A DNA stretch of 64,000 bases from Phenylobacterium glaciei (GCF_016772415.1 NZ_JAGSGD010000001.1:3311501-3375500); one strand, 5' to 3'; positions 36,471 to 45,688 are shown, numbered from the stretch's first letter. The notes: generated by a model not told the origin, from the letters alone. Made by a program: numbers and translations.

Positions 36471-37013
36471 ATGCGTAAGTCCGGCGCCACCAAGGCGCTC
36501 TATGCCGGCTCCTTCGATCCGGTCACCCGCGGCCACCTCGACATCATCGGCAAGGCGCTGAAGACCTTCGACGCCGTCCACGTCGCCATCGGCTTCAATG
36601 TCCGCAAGGTCCGCACCTTCGACGTCGCGCAGAGCGAGCGGCTGATCATCGACTCCATCACCGAGTTGTGGCCCGAGGCCGCCACCGGGGCCGGCAGCCT
36701 GTTCGCCGGGGCCCTGGAGGTCAGCGAATATACCGACCGCAGCCTGATCGCCTACGCCCACCAGATCGGCGCCACCCACGTGGTCCGTGGCCTGCGCGAG
36801 GCCAGCGACTTCAACGACGAGTTCAACCTGCACGGCGTCGCCGGACGCATCGACCCCAAGGTGCTGATGGTGCACTTCATCTGCGAATCCCAGTTCCTGC
36901 ACGTCTCCTCGAGCACGGCCAAGGAGTTGGACACCGTAGGCGAGGACATCAGCTGGCTGGTCATGCCCTGCGTCGAGGCCGCCTTCGCCGCCCGCCGCGC
37001 CACCCCATCCTGA
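36471..37013 (+). CDS. coaD: Pantetheine-phosphate adenylyltransferase
   Basis: 180 aa, slightly longer than the usual 160-165. The nucleotidyltransferase signature is ALYAGSFDPVTRGHLDIIGKAL (T/HxGH). Further CoaD segments are THVVRGLREASDFNDEFNL, and the C-terminal VSSSTAKELDTVGEDISWLV. It catalyses the penultimate step of coenzyme A synthesis, transferring AMP to 4'-phosphopantetheine in the cytoplasm. The start at MRKSGATK begins the first strand; the frame upstream is not conserved-looking. An HtaA-domain gene follows after 11 bases and is likely co-transcribed. Confidence 0.96.
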   Translation: MRKSGATKALYAGSFDPVTRGHLDIIGKALKTFDAVHVAIGFNVRKVRTFDVAQSERLIIDSITELWPEAATGAGSLFAGALEVSEYTDRSLIAYAHQIGATHVVRGLREASDFNDEFNLHGVAGRIDPKVLMVHFICESQFLHVSSSTAKELDTVGEDISWLVMPCVEAAFAARRATPS

Positions 37014-37024
37014 GGAGAGCCGCC

Positions 37025-37507
37025 ATGGCCGCACAGACCGTGAAGACCCTGACCTGGGGCGTGAAACAGAGCTTCCGAGCCTATGTGGAGGGCGCGGGCG
37101 GGACCATCGAGGCCGGCGCGGGCGCGCAGCGCACGGCCGACGGCGGCTTCACCTTCGACGCCGCCCCCGACAGCAGCCTGACGGTGGACGCGGACGGCAA
37201 GCTCACCGGCCGCGGCCTGTTCCTGGGCGAGGTCCAGTTCGCCGCCCACGGCGGCATGCTCAAGGTCGCCCTCGTCGACCCCATCCTGGAGATCACCGAC
37301 GCCGGCGCCCTCCTCACCGTCGCCGACCACGTGAGCCGCACCTACCGCCTGGAAGCCGCCAGGCTCGACCTCGGCGTCGCGAACACCGAGCCCTCCGGCG
37401 AGGTGGTCCTGCCCGCCGCCCTGATGATGTTCGGCTGCCAATGGCTGGGGGATCACTACCCGGCGGGGACACCGCTGGACCCGGTGCAGCTGGGGCTGGC
37501 GGGGTAA
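37025..37507 (+). CDS. HtaA-domain protein without signal peptide
   Basis: 160 aa. It begins AAQTVKTLTWGVKQSFRAYVEG, the start of an HtaA domain, and continues with GEVQFAAHGGMLKVALVDPILEITDAGALLTV, matching the conserved middle. In actinobacteria HtaA domains bind haem on surface proteins. This copy has neither a signal peptide nor a membrane anchor and therefore seems cytoplasmic. It starts 11 bases after coaD with a GGAG (in gaggagagcc) just upstream, so it is probably an operon partner. I cannot identify haem ligands with confidence. Confidence 0.75.
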   Translation: MAAQTVKTLTWGVKQSFRAYVEGAGGTIEAGAGAQRTADGGFTFDAAPDSSLTVDADGKLTGRGLFLGEVQFAAHGGMLKVALVDPILEITDAGALLTVADHVSRTYRLEAARLDLGVANTEPSGEVVLPAALMMFGCQWLGDHYPAGTPLDPVQLGLAG

Positions 37508-37586
37508 CTGCACCGGTGGGGTTCGCGTTGAAAGCGCCGTGAGGACGCTTTCCCGGAGCGCGATCCGCCACCGCCCGCACGACGGC

Positions 37587-37949
37587 TCACACCAACGGCA
37601 TGCCGTAATTCTCTTGCAGGCAGCGGGTGGCAGGATTGACCTCCGGCCCCCAGCTCATGACCAGCTTGCCGTCCACCCACCCGAAGGGCTTGCGGTTAGC
37701 GGGGCCGAGGCGCCCCTCGGTGGCCCCATAGATTCCGCAGATTACCTCGTGCCCGTCGCGAAGTTCGTGCGCGTGATCCAGCAGGGTGACGGCGTGACCC
37801 TCAAGGCGGGAGAGCTCGACGGTGATGTCTGCGAGAGTCTCGACGAACACCGCAGTCCCAGCGCTTTCGGGAACCGCCAGGGCGGGGGCGGACGACGATG
37901 TCCATGCGAAGATCGCCGCACAGAAGACGTGTCTGTAGAAGCCGCGCAT
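37587..37949 (-). CDS. Exported protein of unknown function
   Basis: 120 aa. The N-terminus (MRGFYRHVFCAAIFAWTSSS, cleavage after APALA) is a signal peptide. The mature part of about 95 residues contains two Cys (VICGIYG and ATRCLQENYG) that could form a disulfide in the periplasm, and an ending YGMPLV. No family is recognised. The codons are somewhat less GC-biased than the surrounding genes. It is isolated at the left edge of the accessory-looking patch. Confidence 0.6.
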   Translation of the reverse strand: MRGFYRHVFCAAIFAWTSSSAPALAVPESAGTAVFVETLADITVELSRLEGHAVTLLDHAHELRDGHEVICGIYGATEGRLGPANRKPFGWVDGKLVMSWGPEVNPATRCLQENYGMPLV

Positions 37950-38130
37950 CCATTCCCCTCAAAAATTCCTCGGACGGATATCCATCAGGCTTCCCCAAGT
38001 ACGCTCGACGGGTGTGGTCGTCTTGAGGCACGGGATTGCTGACGTCCAGCGGGTCGGATCCGTCGGCCTGCGGGCAATGGCGAGTGTGACCTCACCCCTC
38101 CTCCGCCACAAACTTCAAGATGTCCCCCAC

Positions 38131-38145
38131 TTACGGTGACGTGAT
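38131..38145 (-). repeat. Dispersed TTACGGTGACGTGAT repeat
   Basis: This 15-mer is identical to the inner part of the terminal inverted repeat at 41601-41615. Related inverse copies are at 40891 and 40907. It lies 51 bases downstream of the APH-like gene, in a gap (37950-38195) with nothing else recognisable. Motifs like this often accompany REP-associated transposases, but no such gene is present here. Confidence 0.6.
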
Positions 38146-38195
38146 TGTCCAAAGGGCGCGACTGGGGAAGGACGCCGAAGCGCTTCGCCGTCGCC

Positions 38196-39002
38196 CTAGG
38201 CCGGAAAGTCCGCCGCCAGGCGCTGCCGCAGTCTGGCGTCCTGCGCCGGGACCGCGCCGCCCAGGAGCACGAGCGCGCGAACGACGGGCAGATAGGGCTC
38301 CACCGAGGCCGCCAGGGCGGCAGGTGACGTTCCCGACAGTCCCGCATAGGCCGCCTGCAGTGCGGCGTTGACGGCGCGCGGACGCTCCGGGTCATCGGCC
38401 ATGTGGGGGGCAAGCTCTGTCAGCATGACGTGCGCGCTCGCCAGGTCGAGCGCGGCGGGCGCACGCATCGCGGCGATCCAGTCGATCAGTCTCGGCCCCT
38501 CCGTCGTCAGGATCATGTTGCCGGGGTTTGGATCGCCGTGGCACAGCCCGTCTCGTGGCGACAGGCGATCGATCAGAGCCAGGACGCCGGCCGCAACAGG
38601 GGTCGAAAGGGTCCCGCGGGCGCGCCGAAGAGAGCCCGCCATATAGTCACGCAGGACCGGCACATCTGGCGGCGGCGGCGCCTGGTGAACGGCGTGGAGA
38701 CCCTCAGCCAGGAGGACGCCCGCCTGTGCATAGGAAACCGCCTTGCTCTTGGTGACCTGCATCAGCGTCGGACCCTCGAGCCGCGCCATCACGAGGCCTG
38801 CTCGACCCTCGACCATCACCTCTTCGAACACCTCCGGCGCCAAGCCGCCCGCGGCGAAAACCGCGCGCGTCATTCGGGCCTCGTGCAGGCTGATATGGTG
38901 TGGCGTCCCGGCTCTGAACAACTTGAGCACCCGTCCGGGCGCCCACGCATAGACCTCCGCGGTGGCGCCTTCGCCGATCTTCGCCCCCAAGGACGGTTGC
39001 AT
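38196..39002 (-). CDS. APH-family phosphotransferase
   Basis: 268 aa, kinase-like fold. It opens with GAKIGEGATAEVYAWAPGRVLKLF (nucleotide loop and Lys). The catalytic loop is LCHGDPNPGNMI (His-Gly-Asp plus Asn), and the metal-binding segment is PRLIDWIAA. This is the aminoglycoside/choline kinase fold; whether it gives drug resistance or phosphorylates a metabolite cannot be told. The start at MQPSLGAK was chosen because GGAGG lies 6 bases upstream and the preceding frame runs through a 9-bp tandem repeat. It is divergent from the Phd/PIN pair. Confidence 0.82.
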   Translation of the reverse strand: MQPSLGAKIGEGATAEVYAWAPGRVLKLFRAGTPHHISLHEARMTRAVFAAGGLAPEVFEEVMVEGRAGLVMARLEGPTLMQVTKSKAVSYAQAGVLLAEGLHAVHQAPPPPDVPVLRDYMAGSLRRARGTLSTPVAAGVLALIDRLSPRDGLCHGDPNPGNMILTTEGPRLIDWIAAMRAPAALDLASAHVMLTELAPHMADDPERPRAVNAALQAAYAGLSGTSPAALAASVEPYLPVVRALVLLGGAVPAQDARLRQRLAADFPA

Positions 39003-39065
39003 CTCGCGCCTCCAACCGGTCACGGGGACACGCCGCCGGCCCCTGAGATCCCCCGATGCTACACA

Positions 39066-39092
39066 GTTCGTGGGGTTCGTGGGGTTCGTGGA
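39066..39092. repeat. Three tandem 9-bp repeats
   Basis: GTTCGTGGG is repeated three times, the last copy ending in A. An inverted partner ACGAACCCC is at 39141-39149. The array sits in the divergent region between the APH-like gene and the Phd/PIN pair. It could be a site of copy-number variation or a binding array; no function is shown. Confidence 0.8.
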
Positions 39093-39174
39093 CAATCTTG
39101 ATCCGCCTCGACGCCCACCAACCCGAGGAATTGGAACCACACGAACCCCTGATCCCGCATTGATCACGCGAAAT

Positions 39175-39198
39175 ATATGGCTATAATTATAGCTATAT
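39175..39198. promoter_or_regulatory. Probable Phd/PIN autoregulatory operator
   Basis: A 24-bp palindrome with one mismatched pair; its core GCTATAATTATAGC is perfectly symmetric and flanked by ATAT on both sides. It ends 15 bases before the antitoxin start at 39214 and is far more AT-rich than the region. Antitoxins of this class usually bind such sites next to their own promoter. Confidence 0.7.
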
Positions 39199-39213
39199 TC
39201 CGGAGATCCGACC

Positions 39214-39459
39214 TTGACCACCTACAGCGTCGCCGACGCCAAGAACGGCCTGCCTCGCCTGATCGACCGCGCCCTGGAGGGCGAGGAGGTCATCATCTCC
39301 CGGCACGGCAGGGCCGTCGCCGAACTGCGCCCGATTGGCCGGGAGGATCAGAAGGTCTCTCCGGCCAGCTATGCGTGGCTGAAGGCGCGCCGGCTGAAGC
39401 GCAAGGGCGTCGGCCTGACCTCTGTGGAGCTGCTGGACCAGCTGTACGACGAAGGGTGA
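39214..39459 (+). CDS. Phd/YefM-family antitoxin
   Basis: 81 aa. The N-terminal DNA-binding part is typical: TYSVADAKNGLPRLIDRALEGEEVIISRHGRAVAELRPI. The C-terminal tail (SVELLDQLYDE) would wrap and neutralise the toxin. GGAG lies 9 bases upstream of the start. The stop overlaps the GTG start of the PIN toxin by 3 bases (GTGA), coupling their translation with the antitoxin first. Autoregulation through the upstream palindrome is likely. Confidence 0.9.
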   Translation: MTTYSVADAKNGLPRLIDRALEGEEVIISRHGRAVAELRPIGREDQKVSPASYAWLKARRLKRKGVGLTSVELLDQLYDEG

Positions 39460-39890
39460 GCGCCTATCTGGACGCCAGCGCGATCCTGCCCATCCTGATC
39501 GAGGAGCCGGGAAGCCCCCTGGTGGATCGCTTCATCGCCGAGACCGACGAGGCCCTGGTGGTGAGCGAATTCGCCGCCGCCGAGGTGGCCTCGGCCCTGT
39601 CGCGCCTGGTGCGCACGGGCCTGCTGGACGCCGCCGACGCCACGGCCCGCCTCGCCGACTTCGACGCCTGGCGCGCCTCGGCCACGGTGGACCTCGACCT
39701 GCAGGCCTCCGACATCCGCCTGGCCCACATCTTCGTCCGCCGCTTCGACCTGATGCTGCGCGCGCCCGACGCCCTGCACGCCGCCCTCTGCCGTCGCGGC
39801 GACCTGACCCTGGTGACCCTCGACCACCGCCTGGCGACCGCCGCCGAGGCGTTGGGCATCCAGGCCCAGCTTCTGGCGGCCGGCAGCTAG
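39456..39890 (+). CDS. PIN-domain (VapC-like) toxin
   Basis: 144 aa from a GTG start. The PIN acidic set is visible: Asp in AYLDASAIL, Glu in VVSEFAAAEVASAL, Asp in RAPDALHAAL, Asp in LVTLDHRLA. This family cleaves RNA, commonly tRNA or rRNA, and is held in check by the Phd-like antitoxin. The stop TAG shares the tetramer CTAG (39887-39890) with the HicB gene on the other strand, so two toxin-antitoxin pairs abut tail to tail. Confidence 0.9.
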   Translation: MSAYLDASAILPILIEEPGSPLVDRFIAETDEALVVSEFAAAEVASALSRLVRTGLLDAADATARLADFDAWRASATVDLDLQASDIRLAHIFVRRFDLMLRAPDALHAALCRRGDLTLVTLDHRLATAAEALGIQAQLLAAGS

Positions 39891-40243
39891 ACCGTCACCA
39901 CGGCCGCCGTGTCACGCTCAGCGGCCTCCCGCAGCCGCTCCTCCGTCCACTTGGTCAGGCTCTTGCCGGCCAGTTGCGCGGCCAGCGCGGCCAGCGCGTG
40001 AACCGCCGGATCGATACGCACCATGATCTGTCCCGAATAGGGCTTCTCGGGCGCCTTTCCGGTCTTCCCGCAGGTCTCGATATAGTCGTCCACCGCCTCG
40101 TGGAAGGCGGCCTTCAGGGCCTCCACGCTGTCGGCATGGAAGCCGACGACATCGTTGATCCCCGCCAGCCGGCCCGTGAAGATCTCGTCCTCGGCGTCGA
40201 ACTCCACATGGGCGAAGTGGCCCTTGTAGGCGATGGCGGTCAT
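39887..40243 (-). CDS. hicB: HicB-family antitoxin
   Basis: 118 aa. The N-terminal partial RNase H-like fold is seen in AIAYKGHFAHVEFDAEDEIF and GRLAGINDVVGFHADSVEAL. The C-terminal ribbon-helix-helix segment is SGQIMVRIDPAVHALAALAA and KSLTKWTEERLREAAE, the DNA-binding part. It neutralises the HicA toxin and probably represses the pair. It follows hicA with a 4-base overlap (ATGA). Its 3' end is interlocked with the PIN toxin gene. Confidence 0.92.
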   Translation of the reverse strand: MTAIAYKGHFAHVEFDAEDEIFTGRLAGINDVVGFHADSVEALKAAFHEAVDDYIETCGKTGKAPEKPYSGQIMVRIDPAVHALAALAAQLAGKSLTKWTEERLREAAERDTAAVVTV

Positions 40244-40494
40244 GGTTTCACTCCCAGCTTGATCAGATACTCACGGGCGTCACGGACCTGATACCGCTTG
40301 GCCTCCTTGGCCGGATGGGGGCGGTGGAAGCTGGCGATGACGCCCCGGCATTCGAACCGCACCCGCGATCCCGAGCCCTCGATCACCGAACAGCCCACCG
40401 CGACGAGCAGACTCTCGATCGCCGCCCATTCGACCGTCCAGGAAACCGGGTCGGCGAAGACAAGCTTCAGGGTCTTGGCCTGCTTGCTGTTCAC
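40240..40494 (-). CDS. hicA: HicA-family toxin
   Basis: 84 aa from GTG (VNSKQAKTLKLVFADP). The dsRBD-like fold is seen in DPVSWTVEWAAIESLLVAVGC and the catalytic His region in GVIASFHRPHPAKEAKRYQV; the pattern ends VRDAREYLIKLGV. It is predicted to be a translation-independent mRNA endonuclease. The order toxin-antitoxin is usual for hicAB. The GTG was preferred because the MLIACP extension upstream does not look like HicA. No clear operator palindrome was seen upstream. Confidence 0.85.
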   Translation of the reverse strand: MNSKQAKTLKLVFADPVSWTVEWAAIESLLVAVGCSVIEGSGSRVRFECRGVIASFHRPHPAKEAKRYQVRDAREYLIKLGVKP

Positions 40495-40599
40495 GCTAGC
40501 AGGATAGTTGGGGGCCACGGGGCATGCAATCAGCATTTGCTAGCGAAATCGCGCGCGGAGGCGGATGACGGCTCGCAAGCCCTCTCGAGCAAACCCACT

Positions 40600-40699
40600 C
40601 CGTCATCCCGGCCGCAGCGCAGCGGAGCGCCGGGACCCAGGGGCCCAGCGCACCGCCCCTGGGTCCCGGGTCTCCCCTGCGGGTCGCCCGGGATGACGG
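40600..40699. repeat. Nested palindromic repeat (family D)
   Basis: The outer arms CCGTCATCCCGG / CCGGGATGACGG enclose an inner hairpin of 15-bp arms (CCGGGACCCAGGGGC at 40630 and its complement at 40655) with a 10-base loop. The outer GTCAT..ATGAC ends recall family A, but the core differs. It occupies the 470-bp gap between hicA and the unknown gene at 40967; the rest of that gap holds copies of the CAATTG..GTCAC module. Confidence 0.85.
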
Positions 40700-40877
40700 G
40701 GTTTGGGGTTCAGAAGGTAGGCGCTTTGGGTGACAGGTTATCAATTGCGTGAATTTGACTGACGCTATCGTGGCGTCAGAACCAAGGGCGGTTCTCAGGG
40801 TTGCAAAGGCGCCGTCCGAAGCCGAGGCGCGACGAGGCCGCAACGACGACCTCGCTGGTCGGAGAGCCATGATTGGG

Positions 40878-40900
40878 CAATTGTTATCATGTCACCGTAA
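40878..40900 (+). repeat. Left terminal inverted repeat of a ~746-bp segment
   Basis: It reads CAATTGTTATCATGTCACC followed by GTAA, and is matched with 20 of 23 identities by the inverted copy at 41601-41623. A second copy of GTCACCGTAA follows at 40907-40916 and a partial one at 40933. A shorter inverted relative is at 40730-40747. Orientation is inward-facing, as for the ends of a mobile element. Confidence 0.65.
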
Positions 40901-40966
40901 TTACCTGTCACCGTAATTGCACCGTGATCGATGTCACCGTGGTCGACAGATTGGATCTCTCGGCTT

Positions 40967-41410
40967 TCAGCGATCGACACCGACAGCGGTGAACTCGCCT
41001 GTCCGCTCGCACAGAGCGGTTAGCCTCATGACTTTGGTCGGGTGAGGGTATAGCCGGAGCGCCGACCGTGGGATGGCAAGAGGGTCTTTGGCAGTCACTA
41101 GGATGACGCGAAAAAGGCCTCCGCAGTGTTCCCTGGCGTATTGTAGATTTCTAATACGGTCTTTGTTTCCCCGCGCGTCCTTCCAATGCGGTAAGTCTGC
41201 GCGATCGAAGGTCGAATAAGAGTCCGCGGAGGAAGGGTCGAACTGATCCTCCCACAAGCTCAACACGACCGTCCTGGTCGCCTCATTCCGTGCAGACCAT
41301 GTCTGGCGCGGATTCGTCGCCTTCGCACCGAAATGCCCGAAGGCGTCTCTGAACGTCCATCGCCGCTCTGCCACTAAGACCTCCGTGCTTTGGCCGTCAG
41401 GGGCGCACAC
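40967..41410 (-). CDS. Unknown protein inside a TIR-bounded segment
   Basis: 147 aa, GTG start. No family is recognised. It has conserved-looking stretches such as TWSARNEATRTVVLSLWEDQF, LPHWKDARGNKDRIRNLQYA and GGLFRVILVTAKDP, a basic overall charge and no membrane segment or signal peptide. It is not transposase-like (no DDE, HUH or serine-recombinase motif). Codons include TTA, AGA and AGG that the neighbours avoid, suggesting horizontal origin. It is the only gene within the segment bounded by inverted repeats at 40878 and 41623. It could be a selfish or defence-type cargo; that is a guess. Confidence 0.55.
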   Translation of the reverse strand: MCAPDGQSTEVLVAERRWTFRDAFGHFGAKATNPRQTWSARNEATRTVVLSLWEDQFDPSSADSYSTFDRADLPHWKDARGNKDRIRNLQYAREHCGGLFRVILVTAKDPLAIPRSALRLYPHPTKVMRLTALCERTGEFTAVGVDR

Positions 41411-41494
41411 TAATTTGCCTACATTACACTTCGGACGGCGCGCCGCCGTAAGTCTTACACGTCTCCCGCATGACGCTGACAGCGCACTGAATTT

Positions 41495-41511
41495 CCGGCG
41501 CGCTGCGCCGG
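41495..41511. repeat. Short perfect hairpin
   Basis: CCGGCGC / GCGCCGG with a GCT loop, near the right end of the inverted-repeat-bounded segment and 84 bases before the unknown gene's start on its coding strand. No T-run follows. The surrounding 41411-41855 holds no gene I can support; apart from this hairpin, the right inverted repeat and a degenerate family A fragment (CTCGGgcttgtCCGAG near 41677), it looks empty. Confidence 0.6.
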
Positions 41512-41600
41512 ATTGAATGCACTGTTACCGAAATCTGGGGAGGGCCGGGGACGACGATGCGAGCGAGGCAGGTCATCCATATCGGCTAGCATGACCGGGA

Positions 41601-41623
41601 TTACGGTGACGTGATATCGATTG
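41601..41623 (-). repeat. Right terminal inverted repeat of the ~746-bp segment
   Basis: The plus strand reads TTACGGTGACGTGATATCGA followed by TTG; its complement matches the left repeat with 3 mismatches. Downstream, a direct copy of the outer left flank (GATTGGG.AATTG.TATCATG) occurs at 41643-41665, matching 40871-40893 with two mismatches, so the segment is also bordered by imperfect direct repeats. Confidence 0.65.
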
Positions 41624-41855
41624 CATAAACCTTGATCAGTGTGATTGGGGAATTGATATCATGTCCGCGAAGTCTCGGGCTTGTCCGAGAAGTCTGTGGT
41701 CCGTCCACCCCCCAGAATTGACCGTCGCGCCTCATCCTACCGGCCTTGTCCTGCCGCCGCCCTTTTCATCATGCGCGGCCATGCCGCATCGCGAATCCCT
41801 GCTGGGTATGGCTTTATCGCGGCGCACCATCATTACGGGCCGAGTTGAGGACCCC

Positions 41856-42071
41856 ATGCTGAACTCGCTGTTTTCGCGCACCGGAGCCGAATGGGGCTCC
41901 GCCGTCCTGGTCTTCATCGTCAGCCTGATGGCCGGCCGCTACGCCGCCCAGGGGATGGACGTGATCCAGTGGGCCGGCGCGGTCACCGCGGTGCTGGGCT
42001 CGGTGACGGTGGCCGTCTGGGTGCGCATCGCGCCGACCCCCGCCAAGGTCACGGCCCGTCAGGACGACTGA
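41856..42071 (+). CDS. Small membrane protein, tandem paralog 1
   Basis: 71 aa. One or two hydrophobic spans (GSAVLVFIVSLMAGRYAAQG and GAVTAVLGSVTVAVWV) are followed by a charged tail ending TARQDD. It shares ML.S, the GR.AA.GMD..Q core, A.LG and the final AR.DD with the next gene. No family is recognised. The start was chosen at the MLNS motif shared with the paralog; GAGG lies 6 bases upstream. It is probably in the inner membrane; its function is unknown. Confidence 0.65.
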   Translation: MLNSLFSRTGAEWGSAVLVFIVSLMAGRYAAQGMDVIQWAGAVTAVLGSVTVAVWVRIAPTPAKVTARQDD

Positions 42072-42201
42072 CCGCTCGCGCGGCAATCCGGCCTCCAGCC
42101 TGCCTCAAGCGTGACCACTCGCCGCAGCCTGACCACATTCGATATTTACCCTGACGGTCGATCCTGAAATCGCACGTCATCTGGAGGGCAGAGGAGAACC
42201 C

Positions 42202-42423
42202 ATGCTCAAGTCGATCACTGCCCGTATCTCCGCCGAACGCGCCGCCATGGCCTTCGTCATCCTGGCCAGCGCCCTTGTCGGCCGCCAGGCCGCCATCGGC
42301 ATGGACGCCGCCCAGGGCGTCAGCGCGCTGGCCGCGATCCTCGGCGCCTCGATGCTGGTGGTGATGGTCAAGTCCTGGCCCAAGCCCGAGCGCATCAAGG
42401 TCAAAGCGCGCCGCGACGACTGA
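42202..42423 (+). CDS. Small membrane protein, tandem paralog 2
   Basis: 73 aa. It starts MLKSITARISAE and has two hydrophobic spans (AFVILASALVGRQAAIGMD and ALAAILGASMLVVMV), then a basic tail ending KARRDD. It has AGGAG 6 bases before the ATG. The sequence similarity and identical ends with the gene at 41856 indicate a local duplication 130 bases apart. A function is not known for either. Both have GC-rich third positions like the host chromosome, so the pair is probably native. Confidence 0.7.
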   Translation: MLKSITARISAERAAMAFVILASALVGRQAAIGMDAAQGVSALAAILGASMLVVMVKSWPKPERIKVKARRDD

Positions 42424-42482
42424 GCCTGACAGCCTGAAGTGGGAACCGGTTCAGGCGCCCGTCAGGCGACCAGCAAAAATCG

Positions 42483-43217
42483 CTAGTCGGCGTAGACGTC
42501 GAGGCCGAGCGCGGTCAGCAGGCGGTACTGCTGGCCCACATCGACCTTCATCCCCTCGCAGTTGGCCAGGCCTGAGATGTTCAGGCCGCTGACCTCCGCG
42601 CCCCGCAGGTCGGCGTCAGCGAACTTGGCCCCGCCGGTCAGGGCCTGAAACAGATCACACTTCCTCATATCCGCCCCGGTCAGGTCGGCCTCCCGCAGGT
42701 CGGTCTCCCGCAACGACACATTGGTCAGGTCGGCGCCGGCCAGCCGCGCCTGGGCGAGGTCGGCCAGCTCCAGGCTGCAGCCCGAGAACGACACCTGGGT
42801 GCGGATCACCTTGCGCCCGAACGACCGGCTGAAGTCGGCGCCCACAAAGGCCGCGCCCCGCAGGTTGCAGGTCTCGAACGCCGCCCCATACAGGCTCGAC
42901 CGCTCGAACCGCGCGAAAGACAGGTCACAGCGGGTGAAGCGCACCTCATCGAGACCGCAATGGGCAAATGTTGGCCCATGTTGGCCGTGGGTGAACACGC
43001 AGGCCTCGAAGTGCGCGTCACGCAGGTTGGCGCTGGCGAACCGGGCGCCCACGATGCGGCAGCCCTTGAATTTACTGCCTTCCAGCACCGTCCCCGAAAA
43101 CTGCGCCCCCTCGATGGTGCAGCCCACGAACACCGCATCGGTGCAATCGGCGTCGGTCCAGTCGGCCAACGACAGGTCTTCGTCGGTCGCCCCGTCTGAA
43201 AACGCCATCTGCTCCAT
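42483..43217 (-). CDS. Pentapeptide-repeat protein
   Basis: 244 aa. Nearly the whole chain is A(D/N)LXX-type repeats: FVGCTIEGAQFSGTVLEG, FKGCRIVGARFASANLRD, ARLAGADLTNVSLRETDLRE and others, folding into a right-handed quadrilateral beta-helix. A break in the middle (THGQHGPTFAHCG) may be a loop between two coils. Qnr and MfpA proteins of this fold mimic DNA and protect gyrase, but many members have other roles. The start at 43217 gives MEQMAF; an ATG at 43208 has a better ribosome-binding site (GGAG). It lies 20 bases after thiC and may be co-transcribed. Confidence 0.85.
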   Translation of the reverse strand: MEQMAFSDGATDEDLSLADWTDADCTDAVFVGCTIEGAQFSGTVLEGSKFKGCRIVGARFASANLRDAHFEACVFTHGQHGPTFAHCGLDEVRFTRCDLSFARFERSSLYGAAFETCNLRGAAFVGADFSRSFGRKVIRTQVSFSGCSLELADLAQARLAGADLTNVSLRETDLREADLTGADMRKCDLFQALTGGAKFADADLRGAEVSGLNISGLANCEGMKVDVGQQYRLLTALGLDVYAD

Positions 43218-43237
43218 CCGTGACGACCAACATGTGC

Positions 43238-45217
<1,980 letters not shown>

Positions 45218-45298
45218 AGAAGCCGCCACGCTACCCTCCCCGCCCGACAAATGCCATCGTGTCCCGTTGATCTAGGAACCAAGCCAAGGATCGTCACG

Positions 45299-45688
45299 AT
45301 GAACCGCCTGCTCCCCCTCATCCTCGCCGCCGCGGCGCTCACCGCGGGCGCCTCTCAGGCCCTGGCGCAGGACCCCGCGCCCGGCCGCCAATGCTTCCGC
45401 GTCAGCCAGATGGACGGCCATCGGGTCGCCGATCCCAAGACCCTCTATGTTGGGGTCCGCAACAAGGATGTCTTCCGCATCGACATGCACGGCGCCTGCC
45501 TGGCCGGCGCCGACATTGGCGATCCCCTGGTGGTCGAGACGGTCGGCGGGTCCGACCTGGTCTGTAAGCCCATCGACCTGGACCTCAAGGTCGCCGGGAC
45601 CATCGGCCTGTCGCCGTGCATCGTGAAGTCGATCACCAAGCTGACCCCGCCGCAGATCGCCAGCCTGCCGCGCAAACTCAAGCCGTAG
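45299..45688 (+). CDS. DUF6491-like exported protein
   Basis: 129 aa. It has a signal peptide (MNRLLPLILAAAALTAGASQ, cleavage about ALAQ-DP). The mature part (GRQCFRVSQMDGHRVADPKTLYVGVRN then VFRIDMHGACLAGADIGDP) matches the DUF6491 pattern, including Cys residues that may pair. It should be periplasmic; the function of the family is not known. The start at 45299 was chosen for the signal peptide; the longer frame runs through the antisense of the riboswitch. It is divergent from thiC. Confidence 0.82.
   Translation: MNRLLPLILAAAALTAGASQALAQDPAPGRQCFRVSQMDGHRVADPKTLYVGVRNKDVFRIDMHGACLAGADIGDPLVVETVGGSDLVCKPIDLDLKVAGTIGLSPCIVKSITKLTPPQIASLPRKLKP

Noticed and set aside
40967..41410. Unknown gene as a transposase or resolvase
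   Set aside because: No DDE, HUH, Y1 or serine/tyrosine recombinase motif is visible.
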